A stretch of 64,000 nt of DNA from positions 150,275-214,274 of the forward strand of contig CAKZRQ010000058.1 of assembly GCA_937146645.1 (NCBI GenBank), given 5' to 3'. Of the stretch, positions 42,394 through 50,463 are shown in pieces. Source of the DNA: an uncultured Cyclobacteriaceae bacterium. Lineage in GTDB: Bacteria; Bacteroidota; Bacteroidia; Cytophagales; Cyclobacteriaceae. Under the pieces are notes generated by a model. The model did not search any database. It had not been told where the DNA came from and was given only the letters and a program-made list of their open reading frames with translations. A program made the position numbers and the translations under genes. Numbering within the stretch: position 1 is the first letter of the stretch; each line of letters starts with the position of its first letter.

Positions 42394-44742
42394 TTATCGG
42401 TCAGAGTAGGCAAAAGAAAATCCGAGAGAGAAATAGCCTCTGACCACCCCGTCACTTGCATTACTTGATATACCAACTGTAATGGGACCAACTAATGATT
42501 GATAGGATAAATCAGCTCCGTAGCCGAATAAATTCTCATCTTGGAAAATTCTATCAGGAAACCGATCATCATTGATAGGAAGGTAATCGCTGTATCCGAT
42601 CCAATTTGCACCGGCCCTGAAGTAAATCTTCTTTATCGGTATGACCTGTAGATTTATTCCAGCCTTTACAAAATTGGGCGTTGTTACCTCTCCATAATTC
42701 AAGCCCCATACCGGTGTGTCGATGAATCTTAAGTTTTGAATTCCTCCGAGGAAAAACTCATTGAATGAGCTGAATTCATCCGAAGATCCTAAGGTAAATC
42801 CCGCAGCTACAGTTGGCTGAAATTGAAACTTTGAGCTTATTCCTAAAAACTTAGAGTATCTACCATACAGAGTGAGATGAGGATCAGGAGCTAATTCTTC
42901 CACAAATCTCTCAAAATCTTCCGCTGGAATACCAATTTGGTCATCACCAAAATTGAAAAAAACAGTATCTACTCCGTTTTGTAAGGAAACCTTGGTCCAG
43001 TCTGAGATATGAAAAATTGGTTCAAACAAACTCTCAACCCCTCTGGTGGGAAAATTTCTATCATTTTGTGAATTCCGATAATATGCAGCTCGCAGACCAA
43101 GAAAACCCTGTGTAGCACTTTTTATATCCTCAGGAACTGTCACATTAATTTTTGCCCTTGAACGACTTGTTTCATGGATCAGACCAATATTAAATGATTG
43201 CTTCAATGAGGATGTTGAAATCATGTTAGCTTCAAACCTCAAATTTCTCTCGCCAATTACTTCGGAAATCTGCCCTTCCTGATATTGAGGTAGCTCGGAG
43301 TTCAAATAGTTGATTCGCCCATTGAAGGCAAACCTTTTCGCCTCACCCGTATACTTGTAGTAATCAAATCTGAATTTTGGATTTTCGGAAATATCTACTA
43401 AGAAAACGGTTCTGCTAAGCTTTCCCAGCCAGTCCCTTGCCATAAAATTCAGAAGAATTCCCGCTGAAAAACGATTATCATAATGAATGGCCGTGCTCAA
43501 GAGGGCTGCTGGTTTTTCCTTAGCATTTATCAAAAGATCATAGCTTCCATCATTCGCTTTTGAAAGTGAATAGTCCACCTTGTAAAAAGCATTGATACCG
43601 AAAACCATATCAATCCCATACCTCAGATCGTTACGAGACACCCTATCCCCAGGTTCAAAAGTGAACTTAGAAAGAACCAGAGCATCTGAAATAAGCCTGT
43701 TGCCTTGAACATTGATAGAGTTCAGTTTGATAGGTTCAGTCTCAAATCCAATTCCATCAGACGACTCATTCATTCCAATTTCTTCGGAGAGTTCATTAAA
43801 TCTTCCAAGAAAAGCCTGCCCTGTCTCGTCTCCCAGTCTAAGTATTTCCTCATAACTTCCGAAGCTAGCGGTTGAATAGGGTCCTAAGTCAGGCTTTATG
43901 TAAATATCAGTATCCGTAATATTTTCTGAGGTTTTTCTCAAGGACTCAGCCATAGCCAGCTGCATGAGAATAGAAGCAAAGCTTTCCAACTCGTCAGCTT
44001 TAAGGAAATCTTCGTCGCTAACATTAACACCAATGACTATGTCTGCACCCATCTCGCGGACTACATCCACTGGGAAATTATTCACCACTCCTCCGTCCAC
44101 CACCGATGTGTTTTCCAATTCAAAAGGAGAAAATACTGTGGGAATGGCGATGCTTGATCTAAGCGCATCCTGAAGGTATCCGGAATCAAAAACTATCGGC
44201 TCCCCTGTGCTAATATCGGTTGCTACACATCGAAAAGGAATTGGGAAATCATCGAAGGAATCAATTCCATTCGCGGGCCAAGTATAGTAATGCAGAACAT
44301 CGGACAAGGTCTGTCCTTCGATCAATCCGGAAGGGAAAGAAATCTTTTTGTTCACCACTGGGAACTCCAGCAAATAGCGATTATAATATTCTTTTTCCTC
44401 GAAGGAGATATCCTCAAAACTCACTCTATTGGAAAGAATCAAATCCCAATCAATACTCCGAATGATTTGTTCCATCTCCTCGGAGTTATACCCTAAAGCA
44501 TAAAGCCCTCCAACTACAGATCCCATACTGGTTCCCACTACGTAGTCGGCTTTAAGTCCAGCCTCTTCCATAGCTTTAATCACCCCCACGTGTGCCATAC
44601 CCTTTGCTCCCCCTCCACTCAAAACAAGGCCAAGTTTTGGCCTATCATTTTGGTCGTTGAGATCGCTGATTTGATTCGCCACCAAAAGGTGACAGATAAA
44701 AAAAATTACAATGAAAAAGTATAATTTTTTACTCTGAAACAT
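42394..44742 (-). CDS. Patatin-like phospholipase with Omp85-type barrel
   Basis: A 782-aa protein with a signal peptide (first 24 residues). The patatin domain (about 35-240) has the oxyanion loop GGGAKG (43-48), the nucleophile elbow GTSMG (Ser72) and DGGVVNNFP (the catalytic Asp). A POTRA-like region (about 330-410) and a C-terminal beta-barrel (about 410-782, final strand SLGFSFAYSDR) follow, as in type Vd autotransporter or PlpD-like proteins. It may hydrolyse membrane phospholipids at the surface or in the periplasm. Its start codon is directly adjacent to the amidohydrolase stop. Confidence 0.92.
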   Translation of the reverse strand: MFQSKKLYFFIVIFFICHLLVANQISDLNDQNDRPKLGLVLSGGGAKGMAHVGVIKAMEEAGLKADYVVGTSMGSVVGGLYALGYNSEEMEQIIRSIDWDLILSNRVSFEDISFEEKEYYNRYLLEFPVVNKKISFPSGLIEGQTLSDVLHYYTWPANGIDSFDDFPIPFRCVATDISTGEPIVFDSGYLQDALRSSIAIPTVFSPFELENTSVVDGGVVNNFPVDVVREMGADIVIGVNVSDEDFLKADELESFASILMQLAMAESLRKTSENITDTDIYIKPDLGPYSTASFGSYEEILRLGDETGQAFLGRFNELSEEIGMNESSDGIGFETEPIKLNSINVQGNRLISDALVLSKFTFEPGDRVSRNDLRYGIDMVFGINAFYKVDYSLSKANDGSYDLLINAKEKPAALLSTAIHYDNRFSAGILLNFMARDWLGKLSRTVFLVDISENPKFRFDYYKYTGEAKRFAFNGRINYLNSELPQYQEGQISEVIGERNLRFEANMISTSSLKQSFNIGLIHETSRSRAKINVTVPEDIKSATQGFLGLRAAYYRNSQNDRNFPTRGVESLFEPIFHISDWTKVSLQNGVDTVFFNFGDDQIGIPAEDFERFVEELAPDPHLTLYGRYSKFLGISSKFQFQPTVAAGFTLGSSDEFSSFNEFFLGGIQNLRFIDTPVWGLNYGEVTTPNFVKAGINLQVIPIKKIYFRAGANWIGYSDYLPINDDRFPDRIFQDENLFGYGADLSYQSLVGPITVGISSNASDGVVRGYFSLGFSFAYSDR

Positions 44743-46161
44743 TTATTTTCTATAGTCCAAAGGTGGCTCCCTATCACCAGTTAAAGCCTGGTACTTGAAA
44801 TCTGCGCCTCTTCTTCGATTCAATTCCTCCTTCGCTTGTGCAACAGCTTCAGGGTTTTGAAAAAGATCAATAGCGGTCAAGCTCATGGTTTTAGCAGCGA
44901 CCATCATTCCTTTAGCCCCAATGGACATTCCTCCTGCAGCTACAGCCTGCCAGGTATGTGCAGAGGTTCCAGGAACCCAAGTTGCAACGCGAAGACCGGC
45001 AGTAGGTACCAGCCAGCTCACGTCACCGACATCAGTTGAACCTCCTGTTCCTTTTTCAATTACCCGGAATGGTTCAATTTCCTTTGCATCATCTGGTGAA
45101 ACGATAACCCCCGGAGGGTAAGTTGAAATGATTTCTTCGGCGAATTTTCTTTCTTCAGGTGTGTACTCTAAACCACCCACCGTTTCTAAGTTTGCATGCA
45201 TAAATTTAGAGAGGGTCTCATTCGGTAGAATATTATAAACTCCGTTGATTATTTCATATTCCATTTCAGTGTTGGTGCCTTTGGCCGCGGCTTCAGCTAT
45301 CTCTACCATCCGATCAAAAATTTCTTTTACTTTTCTAGCATCCGGATGTCTCACATAATGATAGGATTCAGCAAAAGCCGGTACCACATTCGGTGCCTCG
45401 CCCCCACTCGTGATCACATAATGCATTCTGGTTTCTTGTGGCACGTGTTCTCTTAACATATTCACCATGAAGTTCATGGCCTCTACTCCATCTAATGCAG
45501 AACGTCCTCTTTCAGGTGCCGCTGCTGCATGAGAAGCTTCTCCATAAAAACGAAACTTGGTTGAAATATTGGCAAGGGATGAAGCCGCACTCGCCCCATT
45601 ACCCGATCCTGGATGCCAATGAAGCATGGCGTCCACATCGTCCATGATTCCAGATTTAGCCATGTATACTTTTCCTCCACCACCTTCTTCTGCAGGGGTA
45701 CCATATAATCTTATTGTCCCTTGGATTCCATTTTCCTCCAACCATTCCTTAGCGCTAATTGCAGAAGCAACTGAGGCTGCTCCAAAAAGGTGATGCCCAC
45801 AGGCGTGCCCGGATCCACCCTCTATTACTGGCTCACGATAGGGTACTGCTTTTTGAGATACCCCTGGTAAGGCATCAAATTCTGCCATTATCCCAATTAT
45901 CGGTGAACCTGAACCATATTCTGCCACAAATGCAGTAGGTATGTCTGCCACACCTGCCTCAACCTGAAAACCCGCATCAGCTAAGGTCTGCTGTAGCAAG
46001 GCAGAACTCTCGTTTTCTAAGTAGCCAAGTTCTGGATTGTTCCATAGCTGCATAGCAATGTCAGTGTAAAAATTTGCCTTATCATCTAGCTTTTTGAGGA
46101 CATTGCCCTGAGAAAAAGCGAGGAAAGGAATAAATAGGAAAAACAGAATTATCTTTTTCAT
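44743..46161 (-). CDS. Exported M20 family amidohydrolase (AbgB-like)
   Basis: A 472-aa metallohydrolase with a signal peptide (MKKIILFFLFIPFLAFSQ). Metal motifs are GHACGHHLFG and the Glu pair of GTPAEEGGGGK. The long C-terminal part with SADSWVP-like DVGDVSWLVPT and HTWQAVAAGGM resembles p-aminobenzoyl-glutamate hydrolase AbgB and other amide-cleaving M20 enzymes. It is cotranscribed with the patatin gene and divergent from cytochrome c. Confidence 0.9.
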   Translation of the reverse strand: MKKIILFFLFIPFLAFSQGNVLKKLDDKANFYTDIAMQLWNNPELGYLENESSALLQQTLADAGFQVEAGVADIPTAFVAEYGSGSPIIGIMAEFDALPGVSQKAVPYREPVIEGGSGHACGHHLFGAASVASAISAKEWLEENGIQGTIRLYGTPAEEGGGGKVYMAKSGIMDDVDAMLHWHPGSGNGASAASSLANISTKFRFYGEASHAAAAPERGRSALDGVEAMNFMVNMLREHVPQETRMHYVITSGGEAPNVVPAFAESYHYVRHPDARKVKEIFDRMVEIAEAAAKGTNTEMEYEIINGVYNILPNETLSKFMHANLETVGGLEYTPEERKFAEEIISTYPPGVIVSPDDAKEIEPFRVIEKGTGGSTDVGDVSWLVPTAGLRVATWVPGTSAHTWQAVAAGGMSIGAKGMMVAAKTMSLTAIDLFQNPEAVAQAKEELNRRRGADFKYQALTGDREPPLDYRK

Positions 46162-46285
46162 GGTCAGCGTTTTTTGAAAAATAGAAATACTTCCTCTCCT
46201 AAGGAAATTATAACCAAATTTCCTCGATCCTCAGGAAAAAATTGTAACTTCTTCCTTTCAGCCAAACAGTTATAACCCATTAATT

Positions 46286-47275
46286 ATGAAGAAGTTAATA
46301 AAAGTTCTTGGCATTATCCTATCTGTATCAATTGTAGGGGTACTCGGCCTTCTCACCTTTCTCCAGCTAGGCTTTCCTAAAGTGAGCCCAGCGGAGGAAT
46401 TAAGTATTGAATACACTTCTGAACGAATAGAACGGGGGAGGTACCTTGCCCACCATGTTACCCTCTGTATGGATTGTCATGCAGAGAGAGATTATTCAAA
46501 ATTTGCCGGCCCTGCCAAACCTGGAACACTAGGAGTTGGTGGGGATATTTTTAATCAGGAAATGGGCTTCCCAGGTGTTTTTTATGCTAAAAACATCACC
46601 CCAACAGGAATTTCTGACTACTCGGATGGAGAGCTTTTCAGACTGATTACCACAGGTGTGGACAATGAAGGGCAACCAATATTTCCGGTGATGCCTTATC
46701 AATATTATGGAAAAATGGATCCCGAAGATATCTATGACATCATAGCATACATTCGTACTCTTCCGGCTAATTCAAAGGAAATCCCCGAGTCCAAAGCCGA
46801 TTTCCCAGTGAATTTTATTATTCGGACTGTTCCTAAGGACGGAGAACCTATCAAAAGACCTGATCCGACAGATCAAGTGGCCTATGGCGCTTATCTGGTA
46901 AATGCTTCTGGCTGTGTCGAATGCCATACGCCAGCAGATCCTCAGGGAGCAATTATTCCTGAGTTATCATTCATGGGTGGTCGGGAGTTTGCCATGCCCG
47001 GAGGAACACTTCACTCCTCAAATATTACGCCTCATGAGAACGGTTTAGCTTCATGGAGTGAGGACTATTTTGTGCAAATGTTTAAACAGTATGAAGACTC
47101 TTCCTATGTGAGCGCACAAATTTCCCCTGACGATTACAATACCATTATGCCATGGACTATGTATGCCGGGATGAAAGAAGAGGATTTAAGAGCGATATAT
47201 GCTTACCTCAAAACTCTGGATCCATCTGATAATATGGTCACAAAGTGGACACCACGGGTCGTAGCGTCTAATTAA
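46286..47275 (+). CDS. Dihaem c-type cytochrome
   Basis: A 329-aa membrane-anchored protein (TM about residues 5-27). Two haem-attachment motifs are present, CMDCH (61-65) and CVECH (210-214). YAKNITPTGISDYSDGELF and SNITPHENGLASWSEDYF are the repeating signatures of the cytochrome subunits of flavin-dependent alcohol or gluconate dehydrogenases, and MPYQYY and MPWTMYAG hold the axial methionines. It is therefore the best candidate electron acceptor for the GMC enzyme 4 kb away, although it is on the other strand. Confidence 0.9.
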   Translation: MKKLIKVLGIILSVSIVGVLGLLTFLQLGFPKVSPAEELSIEYTSERIERGRYLAHHVTLCMDCHAERDYSKFAGPAKPGTLGVGGDIFNQEMGFPGVFYAKNITPTGISDYSDGELFRLITTGVDNEGQPIFPVMPYQYYGKMDPEDIYDIIAYIRTLPANSKEIPESKADFPVNFIIRTVPKDGEPIKRPDPTDQVAYGAYLVNASGCVECHTPADPQGAIIPELSFMGGREFAMPGGTLHSSNITPHENGLASWSEDYFVQMFKQYEDSSYVSAQISPDDYNTIMPWTMYAGMKEEDLRAIYAYLKTLDPSDNMVTKWTPRVVASN

Positions 47276-47318
47276 CTTTTGCCAAACTAAATACAGATTC
47301 TCACGTTTTGATGCATAG

Positions 47319-47350
47319 TTTGGGATTCACAATAGGAATTCCGAATTTTG
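47319..47350 (+). promoter_or_regulatory. Predicted promoter of the metal module
   Basis: TTTG (47319-47322), a 20-nt spacer and GAATTTTG (47343-47350, one mismatch to TAnnTTTG) stand directly before the HYC_CC_PP gene. Transcription would begin at about 47355-47357, on or next to the GTG start codon. Confidence 0.55.
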
Positions 47351-47356
47351 CATCAA

Positions 47357-47734
47357 GTGAGACAGTTATTATCCATAGTGTTCTTGGCCTTTTTCCTTAT
47401 GGGACAGGTCAACCTTACCATGGCTTCCCATTTTTGCGATGACGTATTAAAGTCAACCAAAGTTGGAATCGCCCTGGAGAAAAGTTCATGCTGTGATGAT
47501 AAAGATGTTCCTCCAATGGATTGCTGTGATGACCAATTCACTCAGTCTGATTCAGATGAATTCTTCGGAAAGTCTAAAGTTAGTCTGGAGGTTAATCCAA
47601 GTTTCGTTCTAGCCTATACTCTGGTATTCTTTGATGGACTCAATGGGGATGTGAAAACCACCCATTTCATCATCGACGATGAAGATGTCCCCATACCGGA
47701 TTACCAAATTCTTTTCCAGACCTTCCTAATATAA
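47357..47734 (+). CDS. HYC_CC_PP family exported cysteine-rich protein
   Basis: A 125-aa protein with the HYC_CC_PP signature: HFC (25-27), CC (45-46), PP (52-53), CC (56-57). The N-terminus is a signal peptide (MRQLLSIVFLAFFLMGQVNL). The start is taken as GTG at 47357, since homologs begin M-K/R-x-L-L-S; a TTG three codons earlier is the alternative. Members lie next to TonB receptors and HMA proteins, as here, and probably bind a metal such as copper in the periplasm; the metal is not proven. Confidence 0.82.
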   Translation: MRQLLSIVFLAFFLMGQVNLTMASHFCDDVLKSTKVGIALEKSSCCDDKDVPPMDCCDDQFTQSDSDEFFGKSKVSLEVNPSFVLAYTLVFFDGLNGDVKTTHFIIDDEDVPIPDYQILFQTFLI

Positions 47735-47790
47735 GATTGCTTGTTTTTAGGCCCATTTGGGCATGAAATCAATATTCACAAGCAATTCTT

Positions 47791-50004
47791 ATGAAATACA
47801 AAATCTTACTAATTACATTTCTGTGTCCTTTGGTGCTTAGGGCACAAAACACCGTTTCTGGAACTGTCAGTTCGGAATCAGAAGGTCTTCTCATTGGTGT
47901 GAGCATAAAGGTGATGGATAAACCATTCGGTGCCATCACAGATCGAGATGGTGCCTTCTCCATTGATGACCTTTATCCAGAAGACAAGCTGATCATATCT
48001 TATCTCGGATATAAAACCGATACCCTTGCGCCCATTTTCGATCGGGAGATGTTAATCGTTCTCCTAGAATCCGAAGAAGCCATGAACGAAGTAGTGGTCA
48101 GAGGGCAATCAGATGGAGTGGTTGATGAAGCTCCTTTTCTCAATATACTTATCACAGAGGCAGAGCTTCAAAAAGCAGCCTGCTGCAATCTCTCTGAGAG
48201 CTTTGAAACCAACGCCTCCGTAGATGTCTCTTATGCAGATGCGATCACAGGGACAAAAATGATCCAAATGATGGGCTTGGATGGGCGATATACTTTGATT
48301 AGTCGTGAAGGAATACCAAACATTCGAGGCTTGAATTCAAGACAAGGCTTAACCTATGTACCTGGAACCTGGATTCAATCAATTGATGTGGGTAAAGGTG
48401 CTGGAACAGTTATCAATGGTTATGAATCCATGGCTGGTCAAATCAATGTGGAGTTATTCAAGCCTGAAACCATGGATAAATGGTATCTAAATGCCTACCT
48501 GAATTCCTTCGGACGTCTCGAGGTAAATGCTAATCATGGCTTTGCACTCGGTGAAAAATGGACATCAGGCGTACTATTCCACGCCAGTCAATTATCTAGT
48601 GAGGTTGAAGGAAATGATGATGGATTTATGGATATCCCAAAGAGTCGCCAGATAAACCTGCTCAACCGATACAAGTATGAAGGTGACAGACTCATGGCTC
48701 AGATTGGGTTCAATATCTTCACCGCACAGCAGGCAGGAGGTCAGTTGGGGTTTGACTTTGGTGATGATCTTGCCACTAGTCCCATGTATGGGTATCAATT
48801 GAATACGAATAAGGCAGAACTCTTTGGTAAAATTGGGATGATTTATCCGGCAAAACCCACCCAAAGTTGGGGCTTCCAGTATTCCCTATCCTATCAGGAT
48901 TTTGAGGGAGGAGCTGGTAGAAGATTGTATACCGGAGAACAAACGTCTGCTTATGGAAACTTCATTTATCAAAACATCATTGGAAACAGCTTCCACCAGT
49001 ACAAAACTGGTGCAAGTTTCCATTATGACGATTTTGACGAAAGTTTCGATACTTCCTTAGAAGGCGGCTCAGATTCGACCTTCTTGAGGACTGAAAAAGT
49101 ACCCGGATTATTCTTTGAATACAATTTCCTCCCGAATGATGATTTCACGCTGGTTCTAGGAGCTCGCACAGATTTCCATAATCTTTTTGGGACGTACTTC
49201 ACTCCGAGGGTGCATGCCAGATGGGCATTTACGCCAAATCTGACTTTGAGAGGATCAGTTGGAAAAGGATACCGTACTCCAAACGCCCTGATGGAGAACA
49301 GCATGATCTGGATCTCTTCAAGAGAAATTCAGTTTCTGGCAGATTTACAGCCAGAAGTATCCTGGAATACCGGAGTAAGCCTTTCAGCAAACTTCAATCT
49401 CAGCGAAAGGCCTTTTACTGTTGTTGCCGATTTCTTCTATACTGATTTTCAAAACCAATTGGTTTATGATCAAGATGTGAGTTCAAGTCTGCTGGTCATA
49501 AACAACCTTCAGGGTGAGTCCTTTGGACAAAGCTTTCAGTTGGAGGTAAGCTATCCGTTAACCGAGCAGATAGATGTGAAGGCAGCTTATAAGAACTATC
49601 AAAACAAAATGACAACCGATGGTATTCTAAGACAAGTACCTTTCCAAAGTCAGGACAGGTTCTTCATGAATATGGCCTATGCCACCAAGTATGAAAAATG
49701 GAAGGCCGATCTGACGGTCAATTGGAATGGACCGATGAGATTACCAGACACAAGTGATAGTCCTTTGGAGTTTCAGCTTCCTCCAGAATCTCCGGACTTT
49801 TTCTTAGTCAATGCGCAGGTTTCCAGAGGGTTCCGATGGGGAAACATTTATCTGGGAGGAGAAAATATTTTAAATTTCAAACAGGAAAACCCAATTGTAA
49901 ATCCAGAGAATCCTTTCGGGCCCAATTTCGATGCCTCGATGACCTGGGGCCCCATAGCCGGACGTGTGATTTATGCTGGAATTAGATACAAGATTAAAAA
50001 CTAG
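47791..50004 (+). CDS. TonB-dependent receptor
   Basis: A 737-aa outer-membrane receptor. After a signal peptide (MKYKILLITFLCPLVLRAQ) there is a carboxypeptidase-regulatory-like domain (about 22-95, KVMDKPFGAITDRDGAF), a plug domain (100-220, VVVRGQSDG) and a beta-barrel to the C-terminus (WGPIAGRVIYAGIRYKI). The plug carries KAACCNLSESFETN, a cysteine pair typical of the metal-linked receptor group, and PNIRGLNSRQGLTYVPGTW. Context suggests copper or another heavy metal as cargo. Confidence 0.9.
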   Translation: MKYKILLITFLCPLVLRAQNTVSGTVSSESEGLLIGVSIKVMDKPFGAITDRDGAFSIDDLYPEDKLIISYLGYKTDTLAPIFDREMLIVLLESEEAMNEVVVRGQSDGVVDEAPFLNILITEAELQKAACCNLSESFETNASVDVSYADAITGTKMIQMMGLDGRYTLISREGIPNIRGLNSRQGLTYVPGTWIQSIDVGKGAGTVINGYESMAGQINVELFKPETMDKWYLNAYLNSFGRLEVNANHGFALGEKWTSGVLFHASQLSSEVEGNDDGFMDIPKSRQINLLNRYKYEGDRLMAQIGFNIFTAQQAGGQLGFDFGDDLATSPMYGYQLNTNKAELFGKIGMIYPAKPTQSWGFQYSLSYQDFEGGAGRRLYTGEQTSAYGNFIYQNIIGNSFHQYKTGASFHYDDFDESFDTSLEGGSDSTFLRTEKVPGLFFEYNFLPNDDFTLVLGARTDFHNLFGTYFTPRVHARWAFTPNLTLRGSVGKGYRTPNALMENSMIWISSREIQFLADLQPEVSWNTGVSLSANFNLSERPFTVVADFFYTDFQNQLVYDQDVSSSLLVINNLQGESFGQSFQLEVSYPLTEQIDVKAAYKNYQNKMTTDGILRQVPFQSQDRFFMNMAYATKYEKWKADLTVNWNGPMRLPDTSDSPLEFQLPPESPDFFLVNAQVSRGFRWGNIYLGGENILNFKQENPIVNPENPFGPNFDASMTWGPIAGRVIYAGIRYKIKN

Positions 50005-50008
50005 AGTT

Positions 50009-50383
50009 ATGAAAAAAATAATGTTATCCCTGATTTTGGCTTCCTTTGCGTTTCTGGCAAATGCCCAAATCAAAACTGTTGCCATCAAGACATCAGCTAT
50101 TTGCGAAATGTGCAAAGAGACATTAGAAAGGGATTTATCCTTTGAAAAAGGGGTGAAATCGGTAAACCTTGATCTAGAAACAAAAGTGCTGAATATCGCT
50201 TATTTGGATGCCAAAACTGACCCAAACAAACTCAGGACGAGAGTTACCAAAGTAGGCTATCATGCAGATAGCCTTCGGAGAGATCCAAAGGCCTATGAGA
50301 AATTAGACCCATGTTGTAAGGATGGGGCCCATCCAGAGATGGACCACTCTAAGCACAAAAAGAAAAAAGGAGATGGAAAATAG
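50009..50383 (+). CDS. Exported heavy-metal-associated (HMA) domain protein
   Basis: A 124-aa protein with a signal peptide (MKKIMLSLILASFAFLANA). Its HMA domain binds metal by CEMC (Cys32, Cys35), in the sequence TSAICEMCKETLERDL; the tail is rich in possible ligands (DPCCKDGAHPEMDHSKH). It acts as a periplasmic metal chaperone. The ATG at 50009 was chosen, 4 bp after the receptor stop; an upstream in-frame start overlaps the receptor gene. Confidence 0.88.
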   Translation: MKKIMLSLILASFAFLANAQIKTVAIKTSAICEMCKETLERDLSFEKGVKSVNLDLETKVLNIAYLDAKTDPNKLRTRVTKVGYHADSLRRDPKAYEKLDPCCKDGAHPEMDHSKHKKKKGDGK

Positions 50384-50400
50384 TCCAAGGAAACTAAAAA

Positions 50401-50436
50401 AGCCATTCAGAGTTTACTGAATGGCTTTTTTGTTTT
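50401..50436 (+). terminator. Rho-independent terminator of the metal module
   Basis: AGCCATTCAG and CTGAATGGCT form a 10-bp stem around an AGTTTA loop, followed by TTTTTGTTTT. It lies 17 nt after the HMA gene. Confidence 0.9.
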
Positions 50437-50463
50437 AGCTTCAGATCACCCAAGAACTACCCC

